Assembly (NCBI GenBank): GCA_020718925.1
Contig: DYRC01000119.1
Coordinates: 1-7,724 of the forward strand
DNA: 7,724 nucleotides
Source of the DNA: Desulfonema limicola
Lineage (GTDB): Bacteria > Desulfobacterota > Desulfobacteria > Desulfobacterales > DYRC01
Direction of reading: 5' to 3'
Shown: piece after piece, positions 1-4,721 of the stretch
Numbering within the stretch: position 1 is the first letter of the stretch
Layout of the letters: each line of letters begins with the position of its first letter
Notes under the pieces: generated by a model
The model's database searches: none
What the model was told of the DNA's origin: nothing
The model's input: the letters and a program-made list of their open reading frames with translations, nothing else
Made by a program: the position numbers and the translations under genes

Positions 1-35
1 AAAATGTCAATAATTATTTCTCGTAAGGATTCGAG

Positions 36-638
36 ATGCCTGATGAAACAATAGTATATGACGGATATCATGGCACAAACGCTGAATCAGTTGAAAGTAT
101 CCAACAAAACAACTTCAAAGAAAGCAGGGGAGAACATCATTGGCTGGGAGAAGGCGTTTATTTTTTCATAGAAGGAATCAGTTCTTCTCCGTTTAAAGAT
201 GCAAAAGAGTGGGCAATCGCCTCTGCATGGAATAATGACAAAAAATGTCATGATTATAAGCGTTATGCGGTGCTGAAAGCTGCCATAAAATTTAATCAGA
301 ATGAATTATGGGATTTGACAACAGATGACGGACAGAAGCAGTTTAATTATATTCGGGAGAATTATATTCGGGAGACAATTCACAACCGACTGAAAAAAGA
401 AGGAAGAAGAATCAGGAATGAAGATAATATTGATGCTGCTGTGATTGATCATGCAAAAAAGACAATGGGATTCAAAATTATAAAGGCAGATTTATATATA
501 AAGTTCACATTTGAGCGGATACAAAGAATTGTATCCAGATTTGCTAATACAAGGGTATTGGCAGTCTCTGATCCTGATAATCATATAGATAAAACATCGA
601 TTGAACTTCGGTTTTCAGGTAATGTGGAAAGGAGATAG
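36..638 (+). CDS. Putative ADP-ribosyltransferase-like toxin of a TAC module
   Basis: The 200-aa protein has the N-terminal signature of the PARP/DUF3990-like ADP-ribosyltransferase (ART) fold: Y-H-G-T at residues 11-14, then W-L-G-E-G-V-Y-F at 36-43, then an A/W-rich helix (A56, W59, A60). In H-Y-E type ARTs the His and Tyr bind NAD, so H12 and Y42 are candidates, with E190 in the C-terminal strand (SIEL) as a possible third residue. This assignment is by pattern only. The middle is rich in Lys, Arg and Asn, and no signal peptide or membrane segment is visible, so it should be cytoplasmic. ATG at 36 is preceded by AAGGA at 25-29. It is the first gene of a three-gene unit whose third member is SecB-like, so it is probably a toxin that ADP-ribosylates a nucleic acid or protein. 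CmdT, the toxin at this position in CmdTAC, modifies mRNA. An in-frame NYIRE duplication lies at residues 104-113. The ART assignment is moderately sure and the toxin role is inferred from context. Confidence 0.66.
   Translation: MPDETIVYDGYHGTNAESVESIQQNNFKESRGEHHWLGEGVYFFIEGISSSPFKDAKEWAIASAWNNDKKCHDYKRYAVLKAAIKFNQNELWDLTTDDGQKQFNYIRENYIRETIHNRLKKEGRRIRNEDNIDAAVIDHAKKTMGFKIIKADLYIKFTFERIQRIVSRFANTRVLAVSDPDNHIDKTSIELRFSGNVERR
345..374 (+). repeat. Perfect 15-bp tandem duplication inside the toxin gene
   Basis: AATTATATTCGGGAG occurs twice back to back (345-359 and 360-374) with no mismatch. It is in frame and duplicates NYIRE (residues 104-108 and 109-113). The identical bases suggest a recent slippage or duplication event that kept the reading frame open. 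Confidence 0.95.
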
Positions 639-643
639 GGAAT

Positions 644-934
644 ATGACTTTTGAAAAATTCAAAGAAAAAGTTGATGCTATTTATAGCAAAATAACTCCT
701 GAAGAGCTTATGGCTCAATTAGAGGAACTTGGCTATCCTATTGAATGTTTTGAGGAAGAGCCAAAAGAGGAGTGGCATTCTTCTGGTTATTGTGTAACAA
801 AACCATCAGATTACTATTTTCGGAAAAATTTTCAGGTTGAGATGAATTATCCGGTAATCCGTATGGTGGTAAAAGATATGCCATCATCCTTTGATAATGA
901 TAGTGCTGACTGTTATCTTCCATTGGCGGCTTGA
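644..934 (+). CDS. Putative antitoxin of the TAC module (96 aa, unrecognised family)
   Basis: I do not recognise the family by sequence. The N-terminal third (residues 1-38) looks helical and acidic, with a TPEELMAQLEELGYPI segment. The second half is rich in aromatic and hydrophobic residues (SGYC, DYYFRKNF, YPVIRMVV at about 48-76), and the protein ends in ADCYLPLAA. No helix-turn-helix is evident, so DNA autoregulation is not predicted. ATG at 644 has AAAGGAG at 628-634 inside the end of the upstream gene, and only 5 nt separate the two genes, which suggests coupled translation. Its place between an ART-like gene and a SecB-like gene matches the antitoxin position of CmdTAC. In TAC modules the antitoxin carries a hydrophobic, aggregation-prone C-terminal segment bound by the chaperone (ChAD); the half described here would fit that. 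The C-terminal Leu-Ala-Ala matches the end of the ssrA tag read by ClpXP. The role is inferred from context. Confidence 0.6.
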   Translation: MTFEKFKEKVDAIYSKITPEELMAQLEELGYPIECFEEEPKEEWHSSGYCVTKPSDYYFRKNFQVEMNYPVIRMVVKDMPSSFDNDSADCYLPLAA

Positions 935-936
935 TT

Positions 937-1335
937 ATGAATATCCGACTCGCCCATTCGATTGTCAAAAAATTGGAATTAAAAAGAAATTCCGATGATG
1001 ATTCAGGAGAAGATAACTGTGATCTGTCTTTCAGTGTGGGATATGATAATGATAATGAAAAAGAGTTTGCGATTTTCTTCTTCGTTCAACTGAGGTCTCA
1101 AGCGAATTTGAAGATTGAGCTTGAATATATCTCTTATTTTGAAACATCCGAACAGATCAATGACGAGTTCAAAGCTTCTCATTTTCCAAAAATCAATGCT
1201 CCGGCAATTGCTTTTCCCTTTCTGAGAAGCTTTATCGCAACACTTACAGTCAATGCGGGATATACGCCGGTAATGCTCCCTTCAGTAAATTTTACAAAAG
1301 TAAAAACAGAAGATAACAATATCTTCAATCTTTGA
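937..1335 (+). CDS. SecB-like chaperone of the TAC module
   Basis: The 132-aa protein carries the clearest part of the SecB fold at residues 87-119: NAP...FPFLRSFIATLTVNAGYTPVMLPSVNF. This matches the SecB stretch with its FPYAR helix, the Ser/Thr-rich helix, and the terminal L-x-PVNF. The upstream strands (SFSVGYD, FAIFFFVQL, LKIELEYISYFE) fit the SecB antiparallel sheet, with a loop of acidic residues at 19-28. It is shorter than housekeeping SecB (about 150-170 aa) and lacks its long C-terminal tail, as is common for TAC chaperones. ATG at 937 is chosen, 2 nt after the upstream stop, with a weak GGCGG at 925-929; TTG at 931 would overlap the upstream stop and add only MI. It should bind the antitoxin, prevent its aggregation and proteolysis, and so keep the toxin inactive. 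The tetrameric state is expected from the family and is not visible here. The 3' end overlaps the convergent korC gene by 11 bp. Confidence 0.82.
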   Translation: MNIRLAHSIVKKLELKRNSDDDSGEDNCDLSFSVGYDNDNEKEFAIFFFVQLRSQANLKIELEYISYFETSEQINDEFKASHFPKINAPAIAFPFLRSFIATLTVNAGYTPVMLPSVNFTKVKTEDNNIFNL

Positions 1336-1870
1336 ACTTTTCTCCCAGTTCAATCCCCAAATCCAGTGCCTTTCGATTGATTTCCAAAAAATTCGGAGGA
1401 ATCCGGGTTTCCAGAATTTTCATAATCGAATCCGGTTTCACCAACCGCGTTAAGCCGATAACTGTACCTAACATACAGATATTAAACACAATTGACTTAC
1501 CGATGGTTTCCATGACGCTGCCATACATGGGCAGTTGAATCTGACGCGCATCCACCTTGCTCTGAAGCTTCACATATCGGCTGTCCGTCAGCAAAAGCCC
1601 GCCCGGGCGAATGATAGGACTGAACTTGTTATATGCTTCCTGCGTCAGACAGACCAGAACATTGGGCTGAGTTACTTTGGGAAAATGAATTTCCGAATCC
1701 GATATGATCACATCGGTTCGCGTAGCCCCGCCTCTGGCTTCGGGTCCGTAAGATTGGGATTGAACCGCAGTCAGATGTTCATAAATGACGGCGGCTTCAG
1801 CCAAAATAATGGCGGCGGTAATCACGCCCTGCCCGCCTGATCCTGAAAATACCAGTCTGCATTTTTCCAT
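1325..1870 (-). CDS. korC: 2-oxoacid:ferredoxin oxidoreductase, gamma subunit
   Basis: The 181-aa protein belongs to the POR/KOR gamma family. It opens with the GSGGQGV loop at residues 10-16 and has the family's QSYGPEARGG motif at about 39-48. The gamma subunit completes the catalytic core and contacts the CoA- and TPP-binding subunits in oxidative decarboxylation of a 2-oxoacid to acyl-CoA, with electrons passed to ferredoxin. It is cytoplasmic. Its start codon overlaps the korB stop by 1 nt (TAATG on the - strand), and AGGA lies 8 nt upstream within korB, so it is translationally coupled. It is the last gene of the operon. No terminator is visible before it runs into the opposing chaperone gene, with an 11-bp overlap. 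The length is normal for the family and no key motif is missing. Confidence 0.93.
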   Translation of the reverse strand: MEKCRLVFSGSGGQGVITAAIILAEAAVIYEHLTAVQSQSYGPEARGGATRTDVIISDSEIHFPKVTQPNVLVCLTQEAYNKFSPIIRPGGLLLTDSRYVKLQSKVDARQIQLPMYGSVMETIGKSIVFNICMLGTVIGLTRLVKPDSIMKILETRIPPNFLEINRKALDLGIELGEKFKD

Positions 1871-2676
1871 TATTTGTGTCCTTTCATGGCATTTCCGATA
1901 ATCTTGTCATATTCGGCGCAATATTCGGGAATGTCTTTTCTGACAAAAACACCCCGCTCCAAAAGATTCGGGTTTTCCTCTTTGGCTTTTGAGCCGATGC
2001 GCGTGGTATTGTTTTTAAACGACTCCATCATATCTGCCGCGCTGCCCATTTTGTTTCTTCTGCCGAAATAGGTCGGGCATTGAGACAGCACTTCCACCAC
2101 AGAAAATCCGTCATGCAGAATGGCTTGCTTGAAAATATCAATCATTTCTTTGGCATGATAGGTCGTAGTGCGCGCCACAAACGAGGCTCCGGCAGACATG
2201 GATAATTGCACAACATCGAAATCATGGTCAATATTGCCGTAAGGCGCGGTCGTTGCCTGAATGCCGTAGCCCGATAAGGGAGAAAACTGCCCGCCGGTCA
2301 TGCCGTAAATCCGGTTATTCATCACAATCGCAGTCATGGCAATGTTGCGCCGACACGCATGAATAAAATGATTGCCGCCGATGGCTAATGCGTCTCCGTC
2401 TCCCATCGGCACAATGACGTTGAGTTCCGGGCGGCTCAGTTTCACGCCGGTGGCAAACGCCAATGCGCGCCCGTGCAGCGTATGCAGGGAATGAAAATCC
2501 ACATACCCGGAAATGCGCGACGAGCAGCCGATGCCGGAGACCATGACCAATTCGTTTTTATTCATCCCAAGCTGATCAATGGCTCTGAGAAGGCTGTTCA
2601 AGACAATTCCGTGACCGCAGCCCGGACACCACAGATGCGGGAAAAACCTCTCTCTGATATATCCTTTGATATTCAT
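1870..2676 (-). CDS. korB: 2-oxoacid:ferredoxin oxidoreductase, beta subunit (TPP and 4Fe-4S)
   Basis: The 268-aa protein is the thiamine-diphosphate subunit. Visible features are CPGCG at residues 17-21, GIGCSSRI around C51, the TPP/Mg motif GDGDALAIGGNHF from residue 92 with N120/N121 downstream, MTGGQFSPLSG at about 126-136, and QCPTYFGRRNK around C200. The four cysteines C17, C20, C51 and C200 sit where single-cluster archaeal and bacterial OFOR beta subunits bind one 4Fe-4S cluster. This subunit decarboxylates the 2-oxoacid on TPP and moves electrons towards ferredoxin. The start at 2676 is supported by AAGGGAG with an 8-nt spacer, and only 3 nt separate it from the korA stop. The sequence type is closer to 2-oxoglutarate synthase KorB than to pyruvate PorB. 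Substrate choice is inferred; branched-chain 2-oxoacids remain possible. Confidence 0.95.
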   Translation of the reverse strand: MNIKGYIRERFFPHLWCPGCGHGIVLNSLLRAIDQLGMNKNELVMVSGIGCSSRISGYVDFHSLHTLHGRALAFATGVKLSRPELNVIVPMGDGDALAIGGNHFIHACRRNIAMTAIVMNNRIYGMTGGQFSPLSGYGIQATTAPYGNIDHDFDVVQLSMSAGASFVARTTTYHAKEMIDIFKQAILHDGFSVVEVLSQCPTYFGRRNKMGSAADMMESFKNNTTRIGSKAKEENPNLLERGVFVRKDIPEYCAEYDKIIGNAMKGHK

Positions 2677-2679
2677 ATC

Positions 2680-3834
2680 TTATACTCCCTTTCCCTGAAT
2701 CAGCCGCAGGATATTTTTGATGTCCGTAGGCGTAATGAATGATCCGTCAATACGGTTTGCCAAGACCACCCGATCCGGACGATCCACTGCCTGTTTTACT
2801 GCGCGGACAACCTGCCCCATGTTCATCTCCACCACCACAATATGCCGGGCTTTGTCGCATTTTTCCCGAATCATGGCATAAGGAAAGGGCCACAGCGTCT
2901 GGAGTTCCAAAAGTCCGATCCGCTCTCCTCTGGCGCGGCGGTTTTCCACGACATGAAGCGCGGATCTGGCAGATGATCCGTAAGAAATCAGCAGACATTC
3001 GGCATCCTGAGTATAAAATTCCTTATAGCGGGTAATGGTATTGACATGACTTTGAATTTTATCCACCAAATGCCGCATCAGCCCATGCACGATGTTGGGA
3101 TTATTGGTAGGAAACCCCCACATATCATGCGCGAGTCCCGTAACATTATAGCGGTGAATCCCGCCGAAATCAGACATGGGCAGACGCCCGTCTTCTCTGG
3201 GCAGATAGGGGTGATAATCCACGCCTTCTTTAACCGATGTTCTCAGCCGATCCACCAGCGCAATTTCGCCTTTTTCCGGCACAACCAGACGCTCGCGCAT
3301 GTGTCCGATCACTTCGTCAAACAAAAGGATCACCGGCGTCCGATAGGTTTCTGCCATGTTGAAGGCTTCGACCGTGATGGAAAATACATCCTGATGATTG
3401 GATGCGGTCAGCGCAATAATCGAATGATCGCCGTGCGCGCCCCATCGTGCCTGAAACACATCTCCCTGACTCACGCTGGTCGGCAGCCCGGTTGAGGGAC
3501 CGCCGCGCTGGACATTGACAATCACGCAGGGGATTTCTGCCATGATGGCATAACCGAGTCCTTCCTGCATCAGCGAAAATCCGGGTCCGCTGGTCGCTGT
3601 CATTACCTTATGCCCGGTAAGAGACGCGCCGACAATCGCGCAGATTGAGGCAATTTCATCTTCCATCTGAATGAACTTGCCGCCGATTTCCGGCAGCCGG
3701 TATGACAGATGTTCGGCAATTTCGGTAGAAGGCGTAATCGGATAGCCCGCAAAAAAATCAAGCCCCGCATACAGAGCGGCTTCCACACATGCCTCGTTTC
3801 CCTGAACAAATCTGATATTTGAGTTCATATTCAT
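2680..3834 (-). CDS. korA: 2-oxoacid:ferredoxin oxidoreductase, alpha subunit
   Basis: The 384-aa protein shows the alpha-subunit hallmarks: YPITPSTEIAEHL from residue 31 (substrate and TPP contact), an acidic MEDEIA stretch at 57-62, ATSGPGFSLMQEGLGYA from about 80, and QRGGPSTGLPT at 109-119. The length is typical for stand-alone KorA/VorB subunits without a fused gamma domain. With KorB it forms the active site that turns a 2-oxoacid, CoA and oxidised ferredoxin into acyl-CoA, CO2 and reduced ferredoxin; the reverse direction is possible in carbon-fixing anaerobes. The start at 3834 overlaps the korD stop in an ATGA arrangement. The GGAAG sequence is very close to this ATG but ideally spaced (about 7 nt) for a second in-frame ATG at 3828, so the real start may be two codons later. 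Identification is firm; 2-oxoglutarate as substrate is likely but unproven. Confidence 0.95.
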   Translation of the reverse strand: MNMNSNIRFVQGNEACVEAALYAGLDFFAGYPITPSTEIAEHLSYRLPEIGGKFIQMEDEIASICAIVGASLTGHKVMTATSGPGFSLMQEGLGYAIMAEIPCVIVNVQRGGPSTGLPTSVSQGDVFQARWGAHGDHSIIALTASNHQDVFSITVEAFNMAETYRTPVILLFDEVIGHMRERLVVPEKGEIALVDRLRTSVKEGVDYHPYLPREDGRLPMSDFGGIHRYNVTGLAHDMWGFPTNNPNIVHGLMRHLVDKIQSHVNTITRYKEFYTQDAECLLISYGSSARSALHVVENRRARGERIGLLELQTLWPFPYAMIREKCDKARHIVVVEMNMGQVVRAVKQAVDRPDRVVLANRIDGSFITPTDIKNILRLIQGKGV

Positions 3835-4037
3835 TCTTCCGTATAAACTTCAATGGCAAGATCAGGACATCTGAGTTCACAGAGTTTGCAGCAGATACAG
3901 TCCTCAGGACGCACTGCCACAACTTTTTCCATATCGTCAGTCTCCAGAACATTTTTGGGGCAGAAATGAACGCAGATTCCGCATCCCTTGCACCAGTCCC
4001 GATTAATCGCAATCTCTTTTAATTTCAATTTTTCCAT
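3831..4037 (-). CDS. korD: 2-oxoacid:ferredoxin oxidoreductase, delta (ferredoxin-like, 2x[4Fe-4S]) subunit
   Basis: The 68-aa dicluster ferredoxin-like protein has two complete CxxCxxCxxxC motifs. The first is C16, C19, C22, C26 (followed by Pro) and the second is C47, C50, C53, C57 (followed by Pro). C49 is an extra cysteine inside the second motif. The N-terminal KLKEIAINRDWCKGCGIC stretch is typical of the KorD/VorD integrated subunit and not of free ferredoxins. It should relay electrons from the cluster in KorB to an external ferredoxin. It is the first gene of the operon, with AAGGA at 4049-4053 (seen on the + strand as TCCTT) about 9 nt before the ATG, and it overlaps korA by 4 nt. 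Confidence 0.93.
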   Translation of the reverse strand: MEKLKLKEIAINRDWCKGCGICVHFCPKNVLETDDMEKVVAVRPEDCICCKLCELRCPDLAIEVYTEE

Positions 4038-4074
4038 GCGCTATGTTCCTTAAAGCGATGAACGTTATCAATTC

Positions 4075-4090
4075 ATATTCAATTGAATAT
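4075..4090. promoter_or_regulatory. Perfect 16-bp palindrome, possible operator for korDABC
   Basis: ATATTCAATTGAATAT is fully self-complementary (axis between 4082 and 4083). It covers the proposed -10 and start point of the kor promoter, where a dimeric repressor would block RNA polymerase. No regulator is named by the sequence. AT-rich palindromes also occur by chance, though 16 bp without a mismatch is rare. Confidence 0.45.
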
Positions 4091-4112
4091 TGACTTTGCC
4101 GAATAATGTCAA
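4084..4112 (-). promoter_or_regulatory. Candidate sigma-70 promoter of the kor operon
   Basis: On the - strand a perfect TTGACA (4112-4107) is followed after 17 bp by TATTCA (4089-4084), a weak -10. This would start transcription near 4077, about 40 nt before the korD ATG. The perfect -35 and standard spacing support it; the poor -10 lowers confidence and may mean an activator is needed. Confidence 0.45.
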
Positions 4113-4272
4113 GTAAAAGAAAACAATTTCTTCAAATTTTTTCAAGGATGAATGATATGAAACTTGTATGATCAGTTCTCTGAAAGAATGGCTTTCGGAT
4201 ACTGTAAAAATATGGATGACAGATCGTCCGCATTGGCGAAGATAGGGCTTGTAAAAAAATGTAATTTTCAGC
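4113..4272. other. Central part of the kor/csp intergenic region
   Basis: No convincing gene is present. There is an 8-bp hairpin (4179-4186 with 4192-4199, one G-T pair, 5-nt loop) without a T-tract, so it is not an intrinsic terminator on either strand. An ATG-started 25-codon ORF runs on the + strand from 4168 to 4245 (starting MISSLKEWLSD and ending HWRR) with no nearby ribosome binding site. It could be chance, a small peptide or a remnant. Confidence 0.4.
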
Positions 4273-4301
4273 TTGACTTTTTTTAAATATCATTATATTT
4301 T
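4273..4301 (+). promoter_or_regulatory. Candidate sigma-70 promoter of the cold-shock gene
   Basis: TTGACT (4273-4278) and TATTTT (4296-4301) are 17 bp apart in a strongly AT-rich stretch, with a T-run in the spacer. Transcription would begin near 4308, giving a leader of about 120 nt. A shifted -10, TATATT at 4294-4299, has a 15-bp spacer and is less likely. Confidence 0.55.
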
Positions 4302-4314
4302 TGCGTAAAATAAA

Positions 4315-4370
4315 GTTTGTCTTTGGTTGACAAACGATGTTCGTTACTGAGGGAAATATCCATTTGTCAA
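4315..4370 (+). promoter_or_regulatory. Leader of the cold-shock mRNA with two competing stems
   Basis: GTTTGTC (4315-4321) pairs perfectly with GACAAAC (4329-4335) across a 7-nt loop. The same central segment, as TTGACAAA (4327-4334), also pairs perfectly with TTTGTCAA (4363-4370). The two stems cannot form together. A further small stem, AACGA/TCGTT (4333-4337 with 4341-4345), shares part of the same bases. Long structured leaders are known thermosensors in enterobacterial cspA mRNA. A similar role here is inferred, with no sequence identity claimed. Confidence 0.4.
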
Positions 4371-4427
4371 AGTGGCAAAGCCTGAGGTTAAGAACGATGA
4401 GAATTTTTTTAAGGAGAATGTCACATA

Positions 4428-4631
4428 ATGGCAACCGGAACTGTAAAGTGGTTTAATGACAAAAAAGGATTCGGATTTATCGCTCAGGAAAATGGTGTAG
4501 ATGTGTTTGTACATCATTCGGGAATCAATGCAAGCGGCTTCAAATCGCTGAATGAAGGCGACAAAGTTAAATTTGATATCACCGAAAATGGCGCAAAAGG
4601 TCCTGCGGCTGTAAATGTTACGGTAATTTAG
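4428..4631 (+). CDS. csp: Cold-shock domain protein (CspA family)
   Basis: The 67-aa protein is a complete single cold-shock domain: MATGTVKWFNDKKGFGFI at the start, RNP1 (KGFGFI, residues 13-18), RNP2 (VFVHH, 26-30), and the usual GDKVKFDITENGAKGPAAVNV end. W8, F9, F15, F17, F27 and H29 are the aromatic and basic residues that stack on single-stranded nucleic acid in this family. It acts as a cytoplasmic RNA chaperone that melts mRNA structure, in cold or in growth control; not all paralogues are cold-induced. AAGGAG at 4411-4416 gives a somewhat long 11-nt spacer to the ATG. It appears monocistronic, with its own promoter, a long leader and a strong terminator. Which csp paralogue it is cannot be told. 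Confidence 0.96.
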   Translation: MATGTVKWFNDKKGFGFIAQENGVDVFVHHSGINASGFKSLNEGDKVKFDITENGAKGPAAVNVTVI

Positions 4632-4660
4632 TGCTTAACATCACGAAAGTGTGATTTTGG

Positions 4661-4700
4661 AAGATGGCATTTCCTGAACGGGAATGCCATTTTGATTTTA
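4661..4700 (+). terminator. Rho-independent terminator of the cold-shock gene
   Basis: ATGGCATTTCC (4664-4674) and GGGAATGCCAT (4680-4690) form an 11-bp stem with one G-T pair and a 5-nt TGAAC loop. A-rich flanking bases (4661-4662) can lengthen it, and it is followed by TTTTGATTTTA. It starts 29 nt after the csp stop. A smaller 5-bp hairpin (ATCAC/GTGAT, 4640-4655) precedes it. Confidence 0.88.
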
Positions 4701-4712
4701 ATCATCCTGCGC

Positions 4713-4717
4713 GAGGT
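4713..4717 (+). promoter_or_regulatory. Ribosome binding site fixing the start of the receiver/ATP-grasp gene
   Basis: GAGGT lies 4 nt before the ATG at 4722. It favours this start over the in-frame TTG at 4692, which falls inside the T-tract of the csp terminator and has no ribosome binding site. Confidence 0.7.
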
Positions 4718-4721
4718 CATC

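Noticed and set aside
931..936. TTG start for the chaperone at 931
   Set aside because: It would overlap the antitoxin stop and add only two residues; ATG at 937 fits better.
738..968. 76-codon ORF on the - strand under the antitoxin and the start of the chaperone
   Set aside because: It lies opposite two well-supported, RBS-equipped genes and has no recognisable motif.
1332..1353. 6-bp inverted repeat TTGAAC/GTTCAA at the junction of the convergent genes, as a shared terminator
   Set aside because: The stem is weak, the loop is 10 nt, and no T-tract follows on either strand.
2473..3495. Several + strand ORFs of 89-149 codons across korA and korB
   Set aside because: They are antisense shadows of strongly conserved oxidoreductase genes, with low-complexity or Pro/Arg-rich translations.
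4132..4434. 100-codon ORF on the - strand across the csp leader
   Set aside because: It covers the csp promoter, leader and start codon, its translation shows no domain, and AT-rich intergenic DNA easily gives such frames.
4692..4721. TTG start ten codons upstream for the receiver/ATP-grasp protein
   Set aside because: It lies in the terminator T-tract without a ribosome binding site; GAGGT precedes the ATG at 4722.
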